Below, piece by piece: positions 18,219 through 27,760 of a stretch of DNA of 64,000 nucleotides. Every line of letters begins with the position of its first letter. The stretch's first letter is position 1. The notes below the pieces were generated by a model. The model was not told the origin of the DNA, did not search any database, and worked only from the letters and a program-made list of their open reading frames with translations. A program made the translations under genes and the position numbers. Source of the DNA: Arthrobacter sp. H35-D1. GTDB lineage: Bacteria; Actinomycetota; Actinomycetes; Actinomycetales; Micrococcaceae. The stretch covers positions 52,786-116,785 of the forward strand of contig NZ_JASISP010000010.1 in assembly GCF_030063185.1 (NCBI RefSeq), read 5' to 3'.

Positions 18219-19204
18219 TACTCCTGCGTTGCCGGACCGGGTTCCGACGGCGGGGGGTCGATCTCCTTCTTGGCGGCGACCTCTTCCCTGTCGGCTAGAA
18301 TTTGGCGGGCATGGAGGATGTCCCCGATGAACCAGTCGTACAACAAGACACCGATGACACCGCCAATGAGTGGTCCCACAATCGGGACCCAGAAGTACCA
18401 GGCGAACGCCCCGGGGACACCTGTAATTGTGCCCGGCATGGCCACATCACCCCAACCGGCCAGCCAGGCAAACACGCGCGGTCCAAAGTCACGGGCCGGA
18501 TTGATGGCGTACCCGGCGTTGGCGCCGAAGGACATGCCGATCGCGGCCACCGCGAAGCCGATCATGAGCGGACCGAGGTTGGCCTTGACCGCCAAGTTGC
18601 GCATGTCGATGATGGCGGCAATGAAGATGATCAGGAATGCCGTTCCGACGATTTGGTCAATCAGCGGGACGGTCAGGTTTCCGTTGAAATATGGTGCCGG
18701 GAACGTGGCAAAGATGGAAAAAGTTGCCAAACCGCCAGCCTCGTCTCGTTGGGTTTTCGCCGCGGCATTGAACGCGTCAATGGCATTGAAGTACACCACG
18801 TACAGCAGAGCTGCGGCGGCAAAGGCGCCGACCACTTGGGCCACGACGTAGGGGACAACCTTGTTCCAAGCGAACTTGCGCCGCACGGCAAACGCCAAGG
18901 TGACAGCCGGGTTCAAGTGGGCTCCTGTCACGCCACCGGCCACATATACTCCCAAGGCAACGGCCAACGCCCAACCCCAGGTGATCAGCAGCCAGTCCCC
19001 GGCAGCGACGAAGATGGTGGTGTCGGTGGCGGCACGCCCACTTCCTGGCAGGGCTGCGACAGCCATGGCGACGACTCCGTCGCCAAAACAGATCAAAACA
19101 AAGGTGCCGAGGAACTCTGCAAGCATCTCGCCCCAAATACCGCCAACACGTTTTAGACCGCTGCCTTCGCGAATACCTCTCCGCAGCGGCGTAATCTCAC
19201 TCAT
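18215..19204 (-). CDS. glpF: MIP-family aquaglyceroporin (glycerol facilitator)
   Basis: 329 residues with six membrane helices and both half-helix motifs, HLNPAVTLAF and INPARDFGPR. The Asp after the second NPAR marks the glycerol-conducting (GlpF) class rather than strict water channels. It would let glycerol and similar small solutes cross the membrane. The start is the ATG at 19204, preceded by GAAGGA. The frame extends to 19264 without an RBS. A cytosolic C-terminal tail of ~35 charged residues follows the last helix. No glpK or glpD lies beside it. Convergent and overlapping with the YchJ-like gene. Confidence 0.93.
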   Translation of the reverse strand: MSEITPLRRGIREGSGLKRVGGIWGEMLAEFLGTFVLICFGDGVVAMAVAALPGSGRAATDTTIFVAAGDWLLITWGWALAVALGVYVAGGVTGAHLNPAVTLAFAVRRKFAWNKVVPYVVAQVVGAFAAAALLYVVYFNAIDAFNAAAKTQRDEAGGLATFSIFATFPAPYFNGNLTVPLIDQIVGTAFLIIFIAAIIDMRNLAVKANLGPLMIGFAVAAIGMSFGANAGYAINPARDFGPRVFAWLAGWGDVAMPGTITGVPGAFAWYFWVPIVGPLIGGVIGVLLYDWFIGDILHARQILADREEVAAKKEIDPPPSEPGPATQEY

Positions 19205-19338
19205 GTGAATCATCCTTCGAGTCGTCAATGACGGCGACGTATCTGTGACTGAGGTGACTGCCACCAGTATACGACCAGGTGTTCCTTGTCACCATGGGTG
19301 GGGCGGAGGGGTGGAAATTCGCCCTGTAGAGTTGCCCG

Positions 19339-20592
19339 GTGGAGGAAAACAAGAGCACTGCCGGCCTCGAATTCGATTTTGTGCAACTGCGCCGGTTTCC
19401 TGACATTGAGGCTGCGAACCTCTTCGCCCACGACGCCACCGACGAGATGATCCTGCACGAAGCAGACGAGGCCCTGGCCAGCGCAGGCAACGGCACCGTG
19501 GTTGTGGTGGGGGATCGCTACGGAGCCTTGACCCTGGCCGCCGCCACCCTCCACGGGCTGCGCGGACTGCGCGTCCACCAGGACGGGCTGTCCGGGGAAC
19601 GGGCGCTTGCCGCCAATGCCGCCCGAGCCGACTTGGCAGCGGCCTACACCTCGGGACTGCTCGACGGCGGCCTTTTCGCCGGTGCCAAGGTGGTGCTGTG
19701 GCAGCTGCCGCGCAGCTTGGAGGAAGTGGCCGAAGTGGCCGAGCTGATCTGCACCCACGCCGACCCGGAAGTGCGGATCTTCGCCGGGGGTCGCGTCAAA
19801 CACATGACAGTGGCCATGAACGCGGTCCTGTCCCGTCACTTTTCCTCCGTCACCGCCGGGAGGGCGTGGCGAAAGTCCCGTCCGCTGGCCGTGCGAGGCC
19901 CGCTCAAGGAGGGTGCGGCGTCGAGCTTTCCGAGGCGCGAGTTCCACGAAGAGCTTGACCTGTGGCTGTGCGCGCACGGGGCCACTTTCGGTGGCACAAA
20001 GATTGACGTGGGCACCAGGTTCCTGCTGGAGTTCATCCCGGAGATGCGCCACGACACCGACACCGCCATTGACCTCGGCGCCGGCAACGGCACCATCGCA
20101 GCGGCGTTGGCCACGTCCCGGCCAGGGTTGCACGTCGTCGCCACCGACCAGTCGGCTGCCGCAGTGGCCTCCACCGGCGCCACCGCCGCAGCCAACGGGC
20201 TGCAGGGGCGCATCGAGGCAGTCCGCGACGACGCCCTGTCCGGCTTCCCGGCGGAGTCGGCCGGGCTGATTGTGCTCAACCCGCCCTTCCACGTTGGAGC
20301 GAGCGTCCATGCGGGCATCGCCCTGAAGCTTTTTGCCGCGGCAGCCCGGGTGCTGGCTCCGGGCGGAGAGCTTTGGTGCGTGTACAACCGCCACCTTGAC
20401 TACAAGCCCGCTTTGGCCAAAACCGTGGGGCCCACCCGCGTGGCGGGACGCAACAGCAAGTTCACGGTGACAGTCTCCACCAAGACCGGCCACCCCGCGG
20501 CGGACCCCGGCGCTGCTCAACTCCGGATCGGGTTAACCCCGGATCGAGGAGTTTCCCGTGGCGTTCGCGCACACTGGAGCTGCGGAGGGTAA
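19339..20592 (+). CDS. RsmC/RlmG-type rRNA guanine-N2 methyltransferase
   Basis: 417 residues with two tandem methyltransferase-like halves, as in RsmC/RlmG. The N-terminal half (about 1-190) is degenerate. The C-terminal half carries the SAM-binding DLGAGNGTIAAAL and the catalytic NPPFH motif of N2-guanine/N6-adenine methylases. The probable substrate is a guanine in 16S (G1207) or 23S (G1835) rRNA; I cannot tell which. The last ~35 residues look non-conserved and may be a frame run-on. A TAGAGT -10 element ends six bases before the GTG start, so the mRNA is likely leaderless. Confidence 0.88.
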   Translation: MEENKSTAGLEFDFVQLRRFPDIEAANLFAHDATDEMILHEADEALASAGNGTVVVVGDRYGALTLAAATLHGLRGLRVHQDGLSGERALAANAARADLAAAYTSGLLDGGLFAGAKVVLWQLPRSLEEVAEVAELICTHADPEVRIFAGGRVKHMTVAMNAVLSRHFSSVTAGRAWRKSRPLAVRGPLKEGAASSFPRREFHEELDLWLCAHGATFGGTKIDVGTRFLLEFIPEMRHDTDTAIDLGAGNGTIAAALATSRPGLHVVATDQSAAAVASTGATAAANGLQGRIEAVRDDALSGFPAESAGLIVLNPPFHVGASVHAGIALKLFAAAARVLAPGGELWCVYNRHLDYKPALAKTVGPTRVAGRNSKFTVTVSTKTGHPAADPGAAQLRIGLTPDRGVSRGVRAHWSCGG

Positions 20593-20657
20593 TCTGGCAG
20601 CTGGGCATCGGGGGATACGGGAGCCCTCGTGTGCCAACCATCCGCAGGGAGAAATAG

Positions 20658-21920
20658 TTGACTGGTCTTGAACTTGCTGTGCCGCTGCGCCGCCGCGGCA
20701 CAAATCTTCCCAAGATGGGCAATTTCAACCAGGCTGTCATTTTGGATTCCATCCGCCGCTCCGACGAGGGTCTCAGCCGTGTCGAGCTGGCATCCTCGGC
20801 CGGACTGGCCGCCCAGACCGTCTCCAATATTTGCCGCAGACTCCTTGACTCCGGGTTGATTGTCGAGGCAGGCAAGGAAACCTCCGGTCCGGGCAAACCC
20901 CGCACCATTTTGCAGCTGGACCCTCGCGGCATGTACGCCGTGGGACTGCACCTGGACCCGGCGCTGACAAGTTACGCACTCCTTGACGCCGTGGGCAACG
21001 TGGTGGCGTCGAGACAGGAACCAACGGACCTGGCCAGCACCCCGGCCGACGCCGTTGCCGCCATGGGTGCCATGGTGCGCCAACTCATTGCCGAATCAGG
21101 CGTGGACGAGCAAAGAATTGCCGGCGTTGGCGTGGCCACCCCCGGGCCCGTGGATGTTGCCAGCGGCACCGTTCTCGATCCGCCGCACATGACAGGCTGG
21201 ACGAGGGTTCCGCTGCGGGACATCCTGGAAGAAAGCACTGGCCTGCCGGTGGTCGTCGAGAAGGATGTGACAGCAGCTGCCGTCGCGGAGCTGTGGGCCG
21301 GCGGGGCTCACAACGCAGCCGATTTTGTGTTCGTCTACGTCGGCACTGGAATAGGAGCCGGCCTGGTGCTCAACGACGAGGTGGTGCGCGGTTCATCAGG
21401 GAACGTCGGGGAGATCGGGCACATTATTGCCGATTCGGACGGGCCCGCCTGCGACTGCGGACGCCGGGGCTGTGTCAAAGTCACCTGCATGCCTGAAACC
21501 ATTGTGGCCCGGGCCCGGGAGGCAGGGGCCCTGCCTCCTGCGGACCCGCTGTCGCCCCAACTGCTCGTGGAAGACATGGCGGCGCTGGCCCAAGCTGCAG
21601 CGGACGGAAATCTTGCCGCCGCCGAGGTGTTGGCGCAGTCGGCTCGCAGGATGGCAGTTGCCGTCTCGGTGCTGACCAATCTGCTGGATGTTGAAAAGGT
21701 TGTCTTTGGCGGACCGTTCTGGCCGGCACTGGCCGCGAGCCACCTGGCCCAGGTCCCGCCCGTGTTGGCGGAACTCAGTGTCACCACCAGCGTCCACACG
21801 GTGGATGTTGTGGGCACCATTGTCAGTTCGGGGGAGGAAGCGTTCGGTGCTGCCTGCCTTGTCATGGAAAAGACGTTCAGCCCCAAGGCCACCCACCTGC
21901 TGTTGGACGCCACACCCTAG
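20658..21920 (+). CDS. ROK-family transcriptional repressor
   Basis: 420 residues: a winged-helix N-terminus (VILDSIRRSDEGLSRVELAS, LAAQTVSNICRRLLDSGLI) and a ROK sugar-kinase-like domain (GVGVATPGPVD, DVTAAAVAELW, GTGIGAGLVLNDEVVRG, GEIGH, and the zinc-binding CDCGRRGCVK). Such NagC/XylR-type proteins repress sugar-use genes until the sugar binds. The TTG at 20658 follows AGGGAGAAAT. No sugar transporter or catabolic gene is adjacent, so the regulated locus is elsewhere or lost. Confidence 0.92.
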   Translation: MTGLELAVPLRRRGTNLPKMGNFNQAVILDSIRRSDEGLSRVELASSAGLAAQTVSNICRRLLDSGLIVEAGKETSGPGKPRTILQLDPRGMYAVGLHLDPALTSYALLDAVGNVVASRQEPTDLASTPADAVAAMGAMVRQLIAESGVDEQRIAGVGVATPGPVDVASGTVLDPPHMTGWTRVPLRDILEESTGLPVVVEKDVTAAAVAELWAGGAHNAADFVFVYVGTGIGAGLVLNDEVVRGSSGNVGEIGHIIADSDGPACDCGRRGCVKVTCMPETIVARAREAGALPPADPLSPQLLVEDMAALAQAAADGNLAAAEVLAQSARRMAVAVSVLTNLLDVEKVVFGGPFWPALAASHLAQVPPVLAELSVTTSVHTVDVVGTIVSSGEEAFGAACLVMEKTFSPKATHLLLDATP

Positions 21921-21953
21921 TTCCGTGAGTTCCGGTCCGGCAGGGCGGCTTGC

Positions 21954-22154
21954 TCAGTCGACCGCGCCTTCGCGGACCTCGCCGAAGGGAACGTCGGGAT
22001 CCGTGCGTGCCTGGACTGTGTGGGAATTGATGACGACATGGACGCCGTGCTTTTTGTCGGCGACGGACTGCTTCAGGACCGGCAGGACGGTGGCGACGAA
22101 GTCATCGTCCCTGCCTGCGAGATACTCTGTATAGGCGGCTGGCAACTGGTTCAT
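21954..22154 (-). CDS. Small conserved-looking protein of unknown function
   Basis: 66 residues (MNQLPAAYTEYLAGRDDDFV at the start, then a QSVADKKHGVHVVINSHTVQ segment). It has no membrane helix or signal peptide and a normal amino acid mix, so it reads like a folded small protein rather than a chance frame. The ATG at 22154 is preceded on the same strand by TACAGT with a seven-base gap, a leaderless arrangement that also recurs at other genes here, which supports expression. It faces the ROK gene. I cannot name the family. Confidence 0.6.
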   Translation of the reverse strand: MNQLPAAYTEYLAGRDDDFVATVLPVLKQSVADKKHGVHVVINSHTVQARTDPDVPFGEVREGAVD

Positions 22155-22332
22155 GTTCCACACTGTAGCCTTCACACGGCGCCACCAACAGGTGTGCGGC
22201 TCCTCCGACGGGTTCGCGGTGGCACCGACAGGTGTGCATGGGAAGTTCTGCCCATTGCGGCTTCGGCCGGGATTGGATGGGCTTGGCCCTAGGATTTAGT
22301 CAATAACTGTGCCCGGAGAAAGGCCCAAAACC

Positions 22333-23340
22333 GTGTTGTCCACCAGCATCCACCCCACCCTCGACCGTGCGGAGCTGGCCCATGCCCAGCAGCTTTCAGA
22401 GCGCATCGCCCACAGCTTTGAATACAAGGTGGTGGGGCAGGGGCGGTTGCGCGAGACGCTGCTGATCGCCTTGATGACGGGCGGGCACGTGCTTTTGGAA
22501 TCGGTGCCCGGGCTGGCCAAGACCACGGCTGCCCAAACTTTGGCCGATTCCATCGATGCCCGCTTCCACCGCATCCAGTGCACTCCGGACCTGTTGCCCA
22601 GCGACATTGTGGGCACCCAAATTTACGACGCCTCCCAAGGCAGCTTCGTTACCCAGCTCGGCCCCGTTCATGCCAATATCGTGCTCCTGGACGAGATCAA
22701 CCGCTCGAGCGCCAAAACACAGTCGGCCATGCTGGAGGCCATGCAGGAACGCCAAACCACTATTGGCGGGCAGGTGCATCCGCTGCCCTCGCCGTTCCTG
22801 GTCATGGCGACGCAAAACCCCATCGACCAAGTGGGCACCTATCAACTGCCCGAGGCGCAGATGGACAGGTTCATGCTCAAGGACGTCCTTGACTACCCCA
22901 GCCCGGCGGAGGAAGCCGAGGTGATTCGGCGCATGGATGCCGGCGTGTACCTGCCCGAAGCAACGCCGTCGGCCGTGGCCACGCTGGAGCAGGTGCGCAC
23001 ACTGCAGGCTACCGCGAAGAAGGTGTATCTGGACCCCTCCCTGGTGAACTACATTGTGGGCCTTGTGTACGTGACCCGGCACGCCGGAGCCTACATTGAC
23101 CCTGCCCTGGGCGGCCTCATTGCATTCGGCGCCAGCCCCCGGGCCAGCATTGCCTTCACCCAGGCGGCACGCGCCTTGGCGCTGCTGCAGGGCCGCGACC
23201 ATGTCATCCCCGAGGACGTCAAGGCCCTTGCCGAGCGGGTGCTGCGGCACAGGATCATCCTGGGCTTTGAAGCCGTGGCCGAAGACATCCGGGTGGAAAA
23301 AATCATTGCCGCCATTGTTGACTCCGTGCAGACACCCTAG
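22333..23340 (+). CDS. MoxR-family AAA+ ATPase
   Basis: 335 residues with MoxR features: Walker A VPGLAKTTAAQ, Walker B IVLLDEINRSS, sensor ATQNPIDQVGTYQLPEAQ and DRFMLK. MoxR ATPases act as chaperones that insert metals or assemble complexes, usually together with VWA proteins. This is the first gene of a six-gene run (MoxR, DUF58, small membrane protein, two VWA proteins, TPR protein). I prefer the GTG at 22333 with GGAGAAAGG upstream; a GTG at 22309 would add eight residues. A TAGGAT hexamer at 22290 could be the operon promoter. Confidence 0.93.
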   Translation: MLSTSIHPTLDRAELAHAQQLSERIAHSFEYKVVGQGRLRETLLIALMTGGHVLLESVPGLAKTTAAQTLADSIDARFHRIQCTPDLLPSDIVGTQIYDASQGSFVTQLGPVHANIVLLDEINRSSAKTQSAMLEAMQERQTTIGGQVHPLPSPFLVMATQNPIDQVGTYQLPEAQMDRFMLKDVLDYPSPAEEAEVIRRMDAGVYLPEATPSAVATLEQVRTLQATAKKVYLDPSLVNYIVGLVYVTRHAGAYIDPALGGLIAFGASPRASIAFTQAARALALLQGRDHVIPEDVKALAERVLRHRIILGFEAVAEDIRVEKIIAAIVDSVQTP

Positions 23341-23346
23341 GACCCC

Positions 23347-24228
23347 GTGGCAAGTTTGTTGACGGCGGTGCAGAAAAAGATGCACATCTTCGCCCACCGC
23401 AAGGCCAGGGGCCTGCTCGAGGGCGAATACGCTTCGATCTTTCGTGGCCGGGGCCTGGACTTTGAGGATCTGCGCGATTACGTCCCGGGGGACGAGGTGC
23501 GCGACATCGACTGGAAGGCCACGGCGCGAACGGGCAAGCCACTTGTCAAACGCTATGTTGCCACCCGCCGCCAGCAGTTGCTCTTCGTGGCCGACACCGG
23601 CCGGAACATGGCGGCGCTGGCCCAAGGCGGGGAGCTGAAAAAGGATCTGGCCGTCATGGCCATGGGAGTCCTGGGCGTGCTGGCAGTGGGCCACGGCGAC
23701 TCGGTCTCGCTGGTCCACGGGGACGGGGACGGGACGGACGCGCTGCCTGCCGGAGGTACCGAACACCACGTGGAAATGCTGTTGCGCCGCATGGACGCAG
23801 CGGGCCTTGACCACGGACCCAGCGACCTCGCCGCCCAGCTGGAATATGTGGCCGCCCATTACCGGCAGCGCATGCTGCTGGTTATCATCGCCGACGGGGT
23901 GGCGGCGGATCAGCGCCTGGCAAAGGTGTTGCGTCGCCTGCGGGCACAGCACGAGATTCTATGGGTGGACATTGCCGACGCCGACCTGGCGGGGCCGGAC
24001 GCAGTCCAAGGGACGGGCCTTGACGTGGCCGGGATGGAACCGGTCCTGCTGTTTCTGGCCCAAGATCCCGGGCTGGCCCGCAGTTATGCCGAGGCCATGG
24101 CCGAACGCGCCAGGGGCCTCTCGGAGCTGCTGGCCGCCCATGGCATTGCCACGGCATCCATCGCCTCCTCCAGCGAGGCCGTGGCGCGGATCTTTGCCCT
24201 GCTGGAAAGGCACCGCCGTGGCCGCTGA
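23347..24228 (+). CDS. DUF58 domain protein
   Basis: 293 residues with the DUF58 signature YVPGDEVRDIDWKATART near residue 45 and a VWA-like remainder (LFVADTGRNM). DUF58 proteins nearly always accompany MoxR ATPases and are thought to act with them in assembly of envelope complexes. It starts at a GTG six bases after the MoxR stop. It lacks the two N-terminal membrane helices some DUF58 proteins have, so it is probably soluble. It overlaps the next gene by 11 bases. Confidence 0.9.
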   Translation: MASLLTAVQKKMHIFAHRKARGLLEGEYASIFRGRGLDFEDLRDYVPGDEVRDIDWKATARTGKPLVKRYVATRRQQLLFVADTGRNMAALAQGGELKKDLAVMAMGVLGVLAVGHGDSVSLVHGDGDGTDALPAGGTEHHVEMLLRRMDAAGLDHGPSDLAAQLEYVAAHYRQRMLLVIIADGVAADQRLAKVLRRLRAQHEILWVDIADADLAGPDAVQGTGLDVAGMEPVLLFLAQDPGLARSYAEAMAERARGLSELLAAHGIATASIASSSEAVARIFALLERHRRGR

Positions 24229-24742
24229 ATTTTATGTCCCTGAGTTTTATGCCGCAGAGTTTCATGCCGCCGAGTTTCAGGCCGCTGATTTCTATGCCCC
24301 CATTGGATATTCGCCGTGGTGGCCGCTGGCCGGGGCTGCCCTGCTGCTGCTGTGCCTGGGCTGGTGCGCGTGGGTGTGGATTGCCACCCGCGCCGGAGCC
24401 GACGCTGCCGTGCCGGAGTTCACGGCACCGCGCAATTGTGATTCCGTCCGGCAAAGGTACTGGGCGCTGATTGCCGAGATTGAGCACAGGCACGACGGCG
24501 GCCGGCTGGACGGGCGGGCGGCGCACCTTGAGCTCAGCCTCGCCGTGCGCACTTTTGTGCACGAGATGACGGGGACGCGCGCCCAACGCATGACCCTTGC
24601 CCAACTGCGTGAACGCCAGCTCCCGCTGGTGGCGGACGCCGTGGAACGTTGGTACCCGGCGGAATTCTCCGCCGGTACCGGCTCGCCCACGGTGGCAGCT
24701 TCGGCACAGCAGGCTCGGGAGGTGGTGGGTCAATGGCGCTGA
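24218..24742 (+). CDS. Small membrane protein of the MoxR operon
   Basis: 174 residues from the GTG at 24218, which lies inside the end of the DUF58 gene. The N-terminus is an unusual repeat of EFYxxEFxAAEF type encoded by a ~15-bp tandem DNA repeat at about 24227-24300. One membrane helix follows at ~33-53 (WPLAGAALLLLCLGWCAWVW), then a ~115-residue cytoplasmic domain with SVRQRYWALIAEIE and TLAQLRERQLPLVADAVERW. The position matches the DUF4381-like or similar small component of MoxR/bat operons, but I cannot fix the family. Confidence 0.72.
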   Translation: MAAEFYVPEFYAAEFHAAEFQAADFYAPIGYSPWWPLAGAALLLLCLGWCAWVWIATRAGADAAVPEFTAPRNCDSVRQRYWALIAEIEHRHDGGRLDGRAAHLELSLAVRTFVHEMTGTRAQRMTLAQLRERQLPLVADAVERWYPAEFSAGTGSPTVAASAQQAREVVGQWR

Positions 24743-25848
24743 AGTATTGGTGGCTGCTGCCCCTGGGACTGGCTGTGCTGGCCGCCGCGGGAGCATGGTT
24801 GTGGCGGCGCCGGGACGCCGTCCAGGAGCATTCCCCGGTGGCGCACGCCGAGCGGCTGACGGAGCTGCCTGCCTACCGGCAGGCTGTGGCCGCCCACCGC
24901 AAACGGCTTGCTTGCACCTTGGCGGCGTTCGCCGTGCTGGCGGTGTCGTTGCTTGTCGCCGCGGCCCGGCCCGTCAGTGAAAGCAGCAGCATCCCCGAAC
25001 AGCTCAACAGGGACATCATGCTGTGCCTTGACGTGTCGGGGTCCATGCTGGAGACCGACGAAGCGATTGTGGGCGTGTTTTCCCAACTCGTGGGCAATTT
25101 CAAGGGCGAACGGATCGGGATGACCATCTTTGACTCCAGCGCCGTCATGGTTTTTCCGCTCACTGACGACTACGAATTTGTGGAAGCGGAACTGGCCACA
25201 GCCACACAGGCGCTCAGCTCCGATGCCGGCACCTTCGACTATCTCGCCGGGACCTACGAAGCGGCCGGTTCCTCGCTCATCGGCGACGGTCTGGCCAACT
25301 GCGTCAATGGATTCCCTGCAGCAGGGAAGGCTGCAGGGGAAACGGAGCGGTCGCGTTCAATCATCTTCGCCACCGACAACATGCTGGCAGGACGGCCCTT
25401 GTTCACGCTGGAGCAGGCCACCGGACTGGCAAAAACCGCCAAGGCCCGCGTCTACGCATTCAACCCCAACGACTACGGCCCCACCGGTTCCGGCGCCAAC
25501 GAATCCGGCTCCAGTGGATCGGACCCGGGCTCAGGCAGCCTAGGCTCCATCGCTTCGGACTCCGGAGGCTACGGCCCCAGCGGTTCCGGCGCGGTTCCGC
25601 TCTTTGGCGACGCTGCCGCAGGGCTGCAGAAGACGGCGGTGGCCACCGGCGGGGCCTACTACGCGCTGGAGTCGGAGGAGGCCGTTCCCTCCATTGTGGA
25701 GAAGGTGCAGGCCACCGAGGCTTCGCTGTTGTTGGGAGCCCCGCAAAAAACCGTCGTCGACCACCCGGGCGCTGCCCTGGGTGTAGCCGGTCTTGCGCTG
25801 CTGGGCCTGGCTCTGGTGGCTGCGGCGGCACGGAGGGGGCGGCCATGA
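24733..25848 (+). CDS. VWA-domain membrane protein (BatA-like)
   Basis: 371 residues: an N-terminal helix (5-25), a second helix at ~58-77 (LAAFAVLAVSLLVAAARP), then a von Willebrand A domain whose MIDAS motif is CLDVSGSM with FATDN later, and a C-terminal helix near 345-365. A Gly/Ser-rich stretch interrupts the domain around residues 250-290. The VWA domain most likely faces the outside, held at both ends. It overlaps the preceding gene by 10 bases and the next by four, so translation is coupled. Confidence 0.88.
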   Translation: MALKYWWLLPLGLAVLAAAGAWLWRRRDAVQEHSPVAHAERLTELPAYRQAVAAHRKRLACTLAAFAVLAVSLLVAAARPVSESSSIPEQLNRDIMLCLDVSGSMLETDEAIVGVFSQLVGNFKGERIGMTIFDSSAVMVFPLTDDYEFVEAELATATQALSSDAGTFDYLAGTYEAAGSSLIGDGLANCVNGFPAAGKAAGETERSRSIIFATDNMLAGRPLFTLEQATGLAKTAKARVYAFNPNDYGPTGSGANESGSSGSDPGSGSLGSIASDSGGYGPSGSGAVPLFGDAAAGLQKTAVATGGAYYALESEEAVPSIVEKVQATEASLLLGAPQKTVVDHPGAALGVAGLALLGLALVAAAARRGRP

Positions 25849-26921
25849 GCTTCCTGCCCATTGTTTCACCTTGGTTCTTTTGGCCAGTAGCCGCACTGCT
25901 GCTGGCGGCCACCGGCTGGACGCTGCTGAAGAACCGCGGCACCGCCGGATGGCACGCCGGCTCGCAGAACACAAGGGCCGCGCGATGGCGTCTGGCGGCG
26001 CTTGTGGTCCTGGTGGTCCTGGCGGCTGCCCGGCCCGGCCTGGCCGGTGCCAGTGCACCCGTGGCCAGTAGCGATCTCAATGTGTTCTTTGTGGTTGATG
26101 TCTCGCCAAGCTCTGCGGCCGAGGACTATGACGGCGCGTCCCCGAGGTTGGCGGGGATGCAGGCGGACATCAACGCGCTGGCTGCCGAGCTGCCGGGGGC
26201 CCGGTTTTCGTTGATCAGCTTCGACAGCACCGCGAAGGTGCTGCTGCCGCTGACAACGGATGCGACGGCGCTGCGCACGCTGACCCAAGTGCTGGCCCCG
26301 GGCACCGCCTACACGTCCAAGGGCAGCAGCATCACGGCGGCCGGGCCGGTTCTGGGGGAGCGGCTGGCTGCAGCGCAGCAAAGCCACCCCGACCGGCCCA
26401 GGCTGGTGTTTTACTTGGGCGACGGTGAACAAACGGCGGCTGCGGCCCCCGAACCCTTCGCCGAAGGCACCGAATTAATCGACGGCGGTGCGGTGCTGGG
26501 CTACGGCACGGCAGCCGGCGGACACATGCGGGACCATTCCTTCAGCGCAGAGCATCCAGGACCTTATATCTTGGACAAGACCGCCAACTATGCCCCGGCC
26601 ACCTCACGCATCGATGAAAAGGCCTTGGGATCGGTTGCCGGGCAGCTAGAGGTGCCGTATGTCCACAGGGGGAGCCCGGCGGATATTTCCGCGGCCCTCG
26701 CGGCCTCGGCGCCCAAGGGGTCGGCTGCGCCAGGGAACAACGAGCAGCAGGGTGCCGGGCGCTGGGAACTGTATTGGCTCTTTGCCTTGGCCGGCTTTGG
26801 CGTGGCCGCGTGGGAAGTCGTGCGGCTGGGCATCGCCCTGCGCAGGCTTCCCGGCGACAAACCTTCCGGCGGCAGGCTTCCGGGTGCTCGACGTCCCAGT
26901 GGAAGGAAGGATGCTCCATGA
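25845..26921 (+). CDS. VWA-domain membrane protein (BatB-like)
   Basis: 358 residues: two N-terminal helices (7-27 and 49-66), a VWA domain with MIDAS VVDVSPSSA (DxSxS kept) and FYLGDGEQT, and a C-terminal helix at ~308-328 followed by a basic tail rich in Arg/Gly/Pro. This is the second of two VWA paralogues in the operon; pairs of this kind form heteromeric membrane assemblies in bat operons. Starts by ATGA overlap with the previous gene and ends by ATGA overlap with the next. Confidence 0.88.
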   Translation: MSFLPIVSPWFFWPVAALLLAATGWTLLKNRGTAGWHAGSQNTRAARWRLAALVVLVVLAAARPGLAGASAPVASSDLNVFFVVDVSPSSAAEDYDGASPRLAGMQADINALAAELPGARFSLISFDSTAKVLLPLTTDATALRTLTQVLAPGTAYTSKGSSITAAGPVLGERLAAAQQSHPDRPRLVFYLGDGEQTAAAAPEPFAEGTELIDGGAVLGYGTAAGGHMRDHSFSAEHPGPYILDKTANYAPATSRIDEKALGSVAGQLEVPYVHRGSPADISAALAASAPKGSAAPGNNEQQGAGRWELYWLFALAGFGVAAWEVVRLGIALRRLPGDKPSGGRLPGARRPSGRKDAP

Positions 26922-27760
26922 GCGGGAGATGGAACACGGAAAACACCGGTCCGGGCCGCGCGGTTCAACCTGAACCTGAACCGCAGCCGCAGCCGCAGTC
27001 GCAGCAACAGCACCCGCTGCAGCCGCAACCGGCGCTGGAAGTGGACCGGTTGGCGCGGTTGCACCGGCGCAGGACACTCCTGCTGCGCTCGGCGCCCGTG
27101 GTGTTGGCTGCGGTGCTCCTTGGCGTGAAGCTGCTCTCGCTGCCGGTCTCGGCCGGACAAGCCGCGGACTCCTATGGGGCATCCAACGCCGGAGGGACCC
27201 TCGGCGGTGCCCGCGCCATGGGCCTGCCCAACCTGGTGGAACGGTGGAAACCGCGCTTTGCACAAGGGGACGGCCACGTGCTGCAGGGCGACTTTGAGCA
27301 GGCCCGCGAACAATTTTCCCAGGCCCTGGAGCTTGTCCCGGCAGGGGAGTCCTGCAAGGTTCGGGTGAACCTTGTGCTCAGCCTGGAAAAGCTGGGTGAG
27401 GCACGGGAGAAGGCAGGGGACCCGACGTCGGCCATGGAATTGTTCGCCGAGGGCAGCGAAACCGTGGCACAGGCACCGCGCGACTGCTTTATGGCGAACA
27501 GCGGCAACAATCAGGACGGCGAAGGGAAGGCGCTGCGCGAAGCCGCTGAACGGCTGGAGGAAAAACAATCCGCAGGTCCGGGCGACGCAGCGCAAGGCCC
27601 GGACGGCGACGGTGAAACGCCCACGCCCCCACCGCCGGCCGGAAAAATGGAGCAGCTGGAGCAGACGGGGCAAAAGGCGCAGCAGGAACGCGGGCAGCGG
27701 CAAAAGCTGAAAGAACAGTTGGATGCGGACGACTCGCAGCCCTACCCCAAGCCCTGGTGA
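26918..27760 (+). CDS. TPR-like membrane protein closing the MoxR operon
   Basis: 280 residues: a Gln/Pro-rich N-terminal stretch (EPEPQPQPQSQQQHP), one membrane helix at ~57-75, then a helical repeat region (VLQGDFEQAREQFSQALELV, VRVNLVLSLEKLGEAREKAG) that fits tetratricopeptide repeats, and a charged Gln/Glu/Lys-rich C-terminus. It is comparable to the TPR protein BatC/BatE found at the end of such operons. It overlaps the previous gene by four bases. No terminator-like stem with a T run is obvious right after it. Confidence 0.8.
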   Translation: MSGRWNTENTGPGRAVQPEPEPQPQPQSQQQHPLQPQPALEVDRLARLHRRRTLLLRSAPVVLAAVLLGVKLLSLPVSAGQAADSYGASNAGGTLGGARAMGLPNLVERWKPRFAQGDGHVLQGDFEQAREQFSQALELVPAGESCKVRVNLVLSLEKLGEAREKAGDPTSAMELFAEGSETVAQAPRDCFMANSGNNQDGEGKALREAAERLEEKQSAGPGDAAQGPDGDGETPTPPPPAGKMEQLEQTGQKAQQERGQRQKLKEQLDADDSQPYPKPW

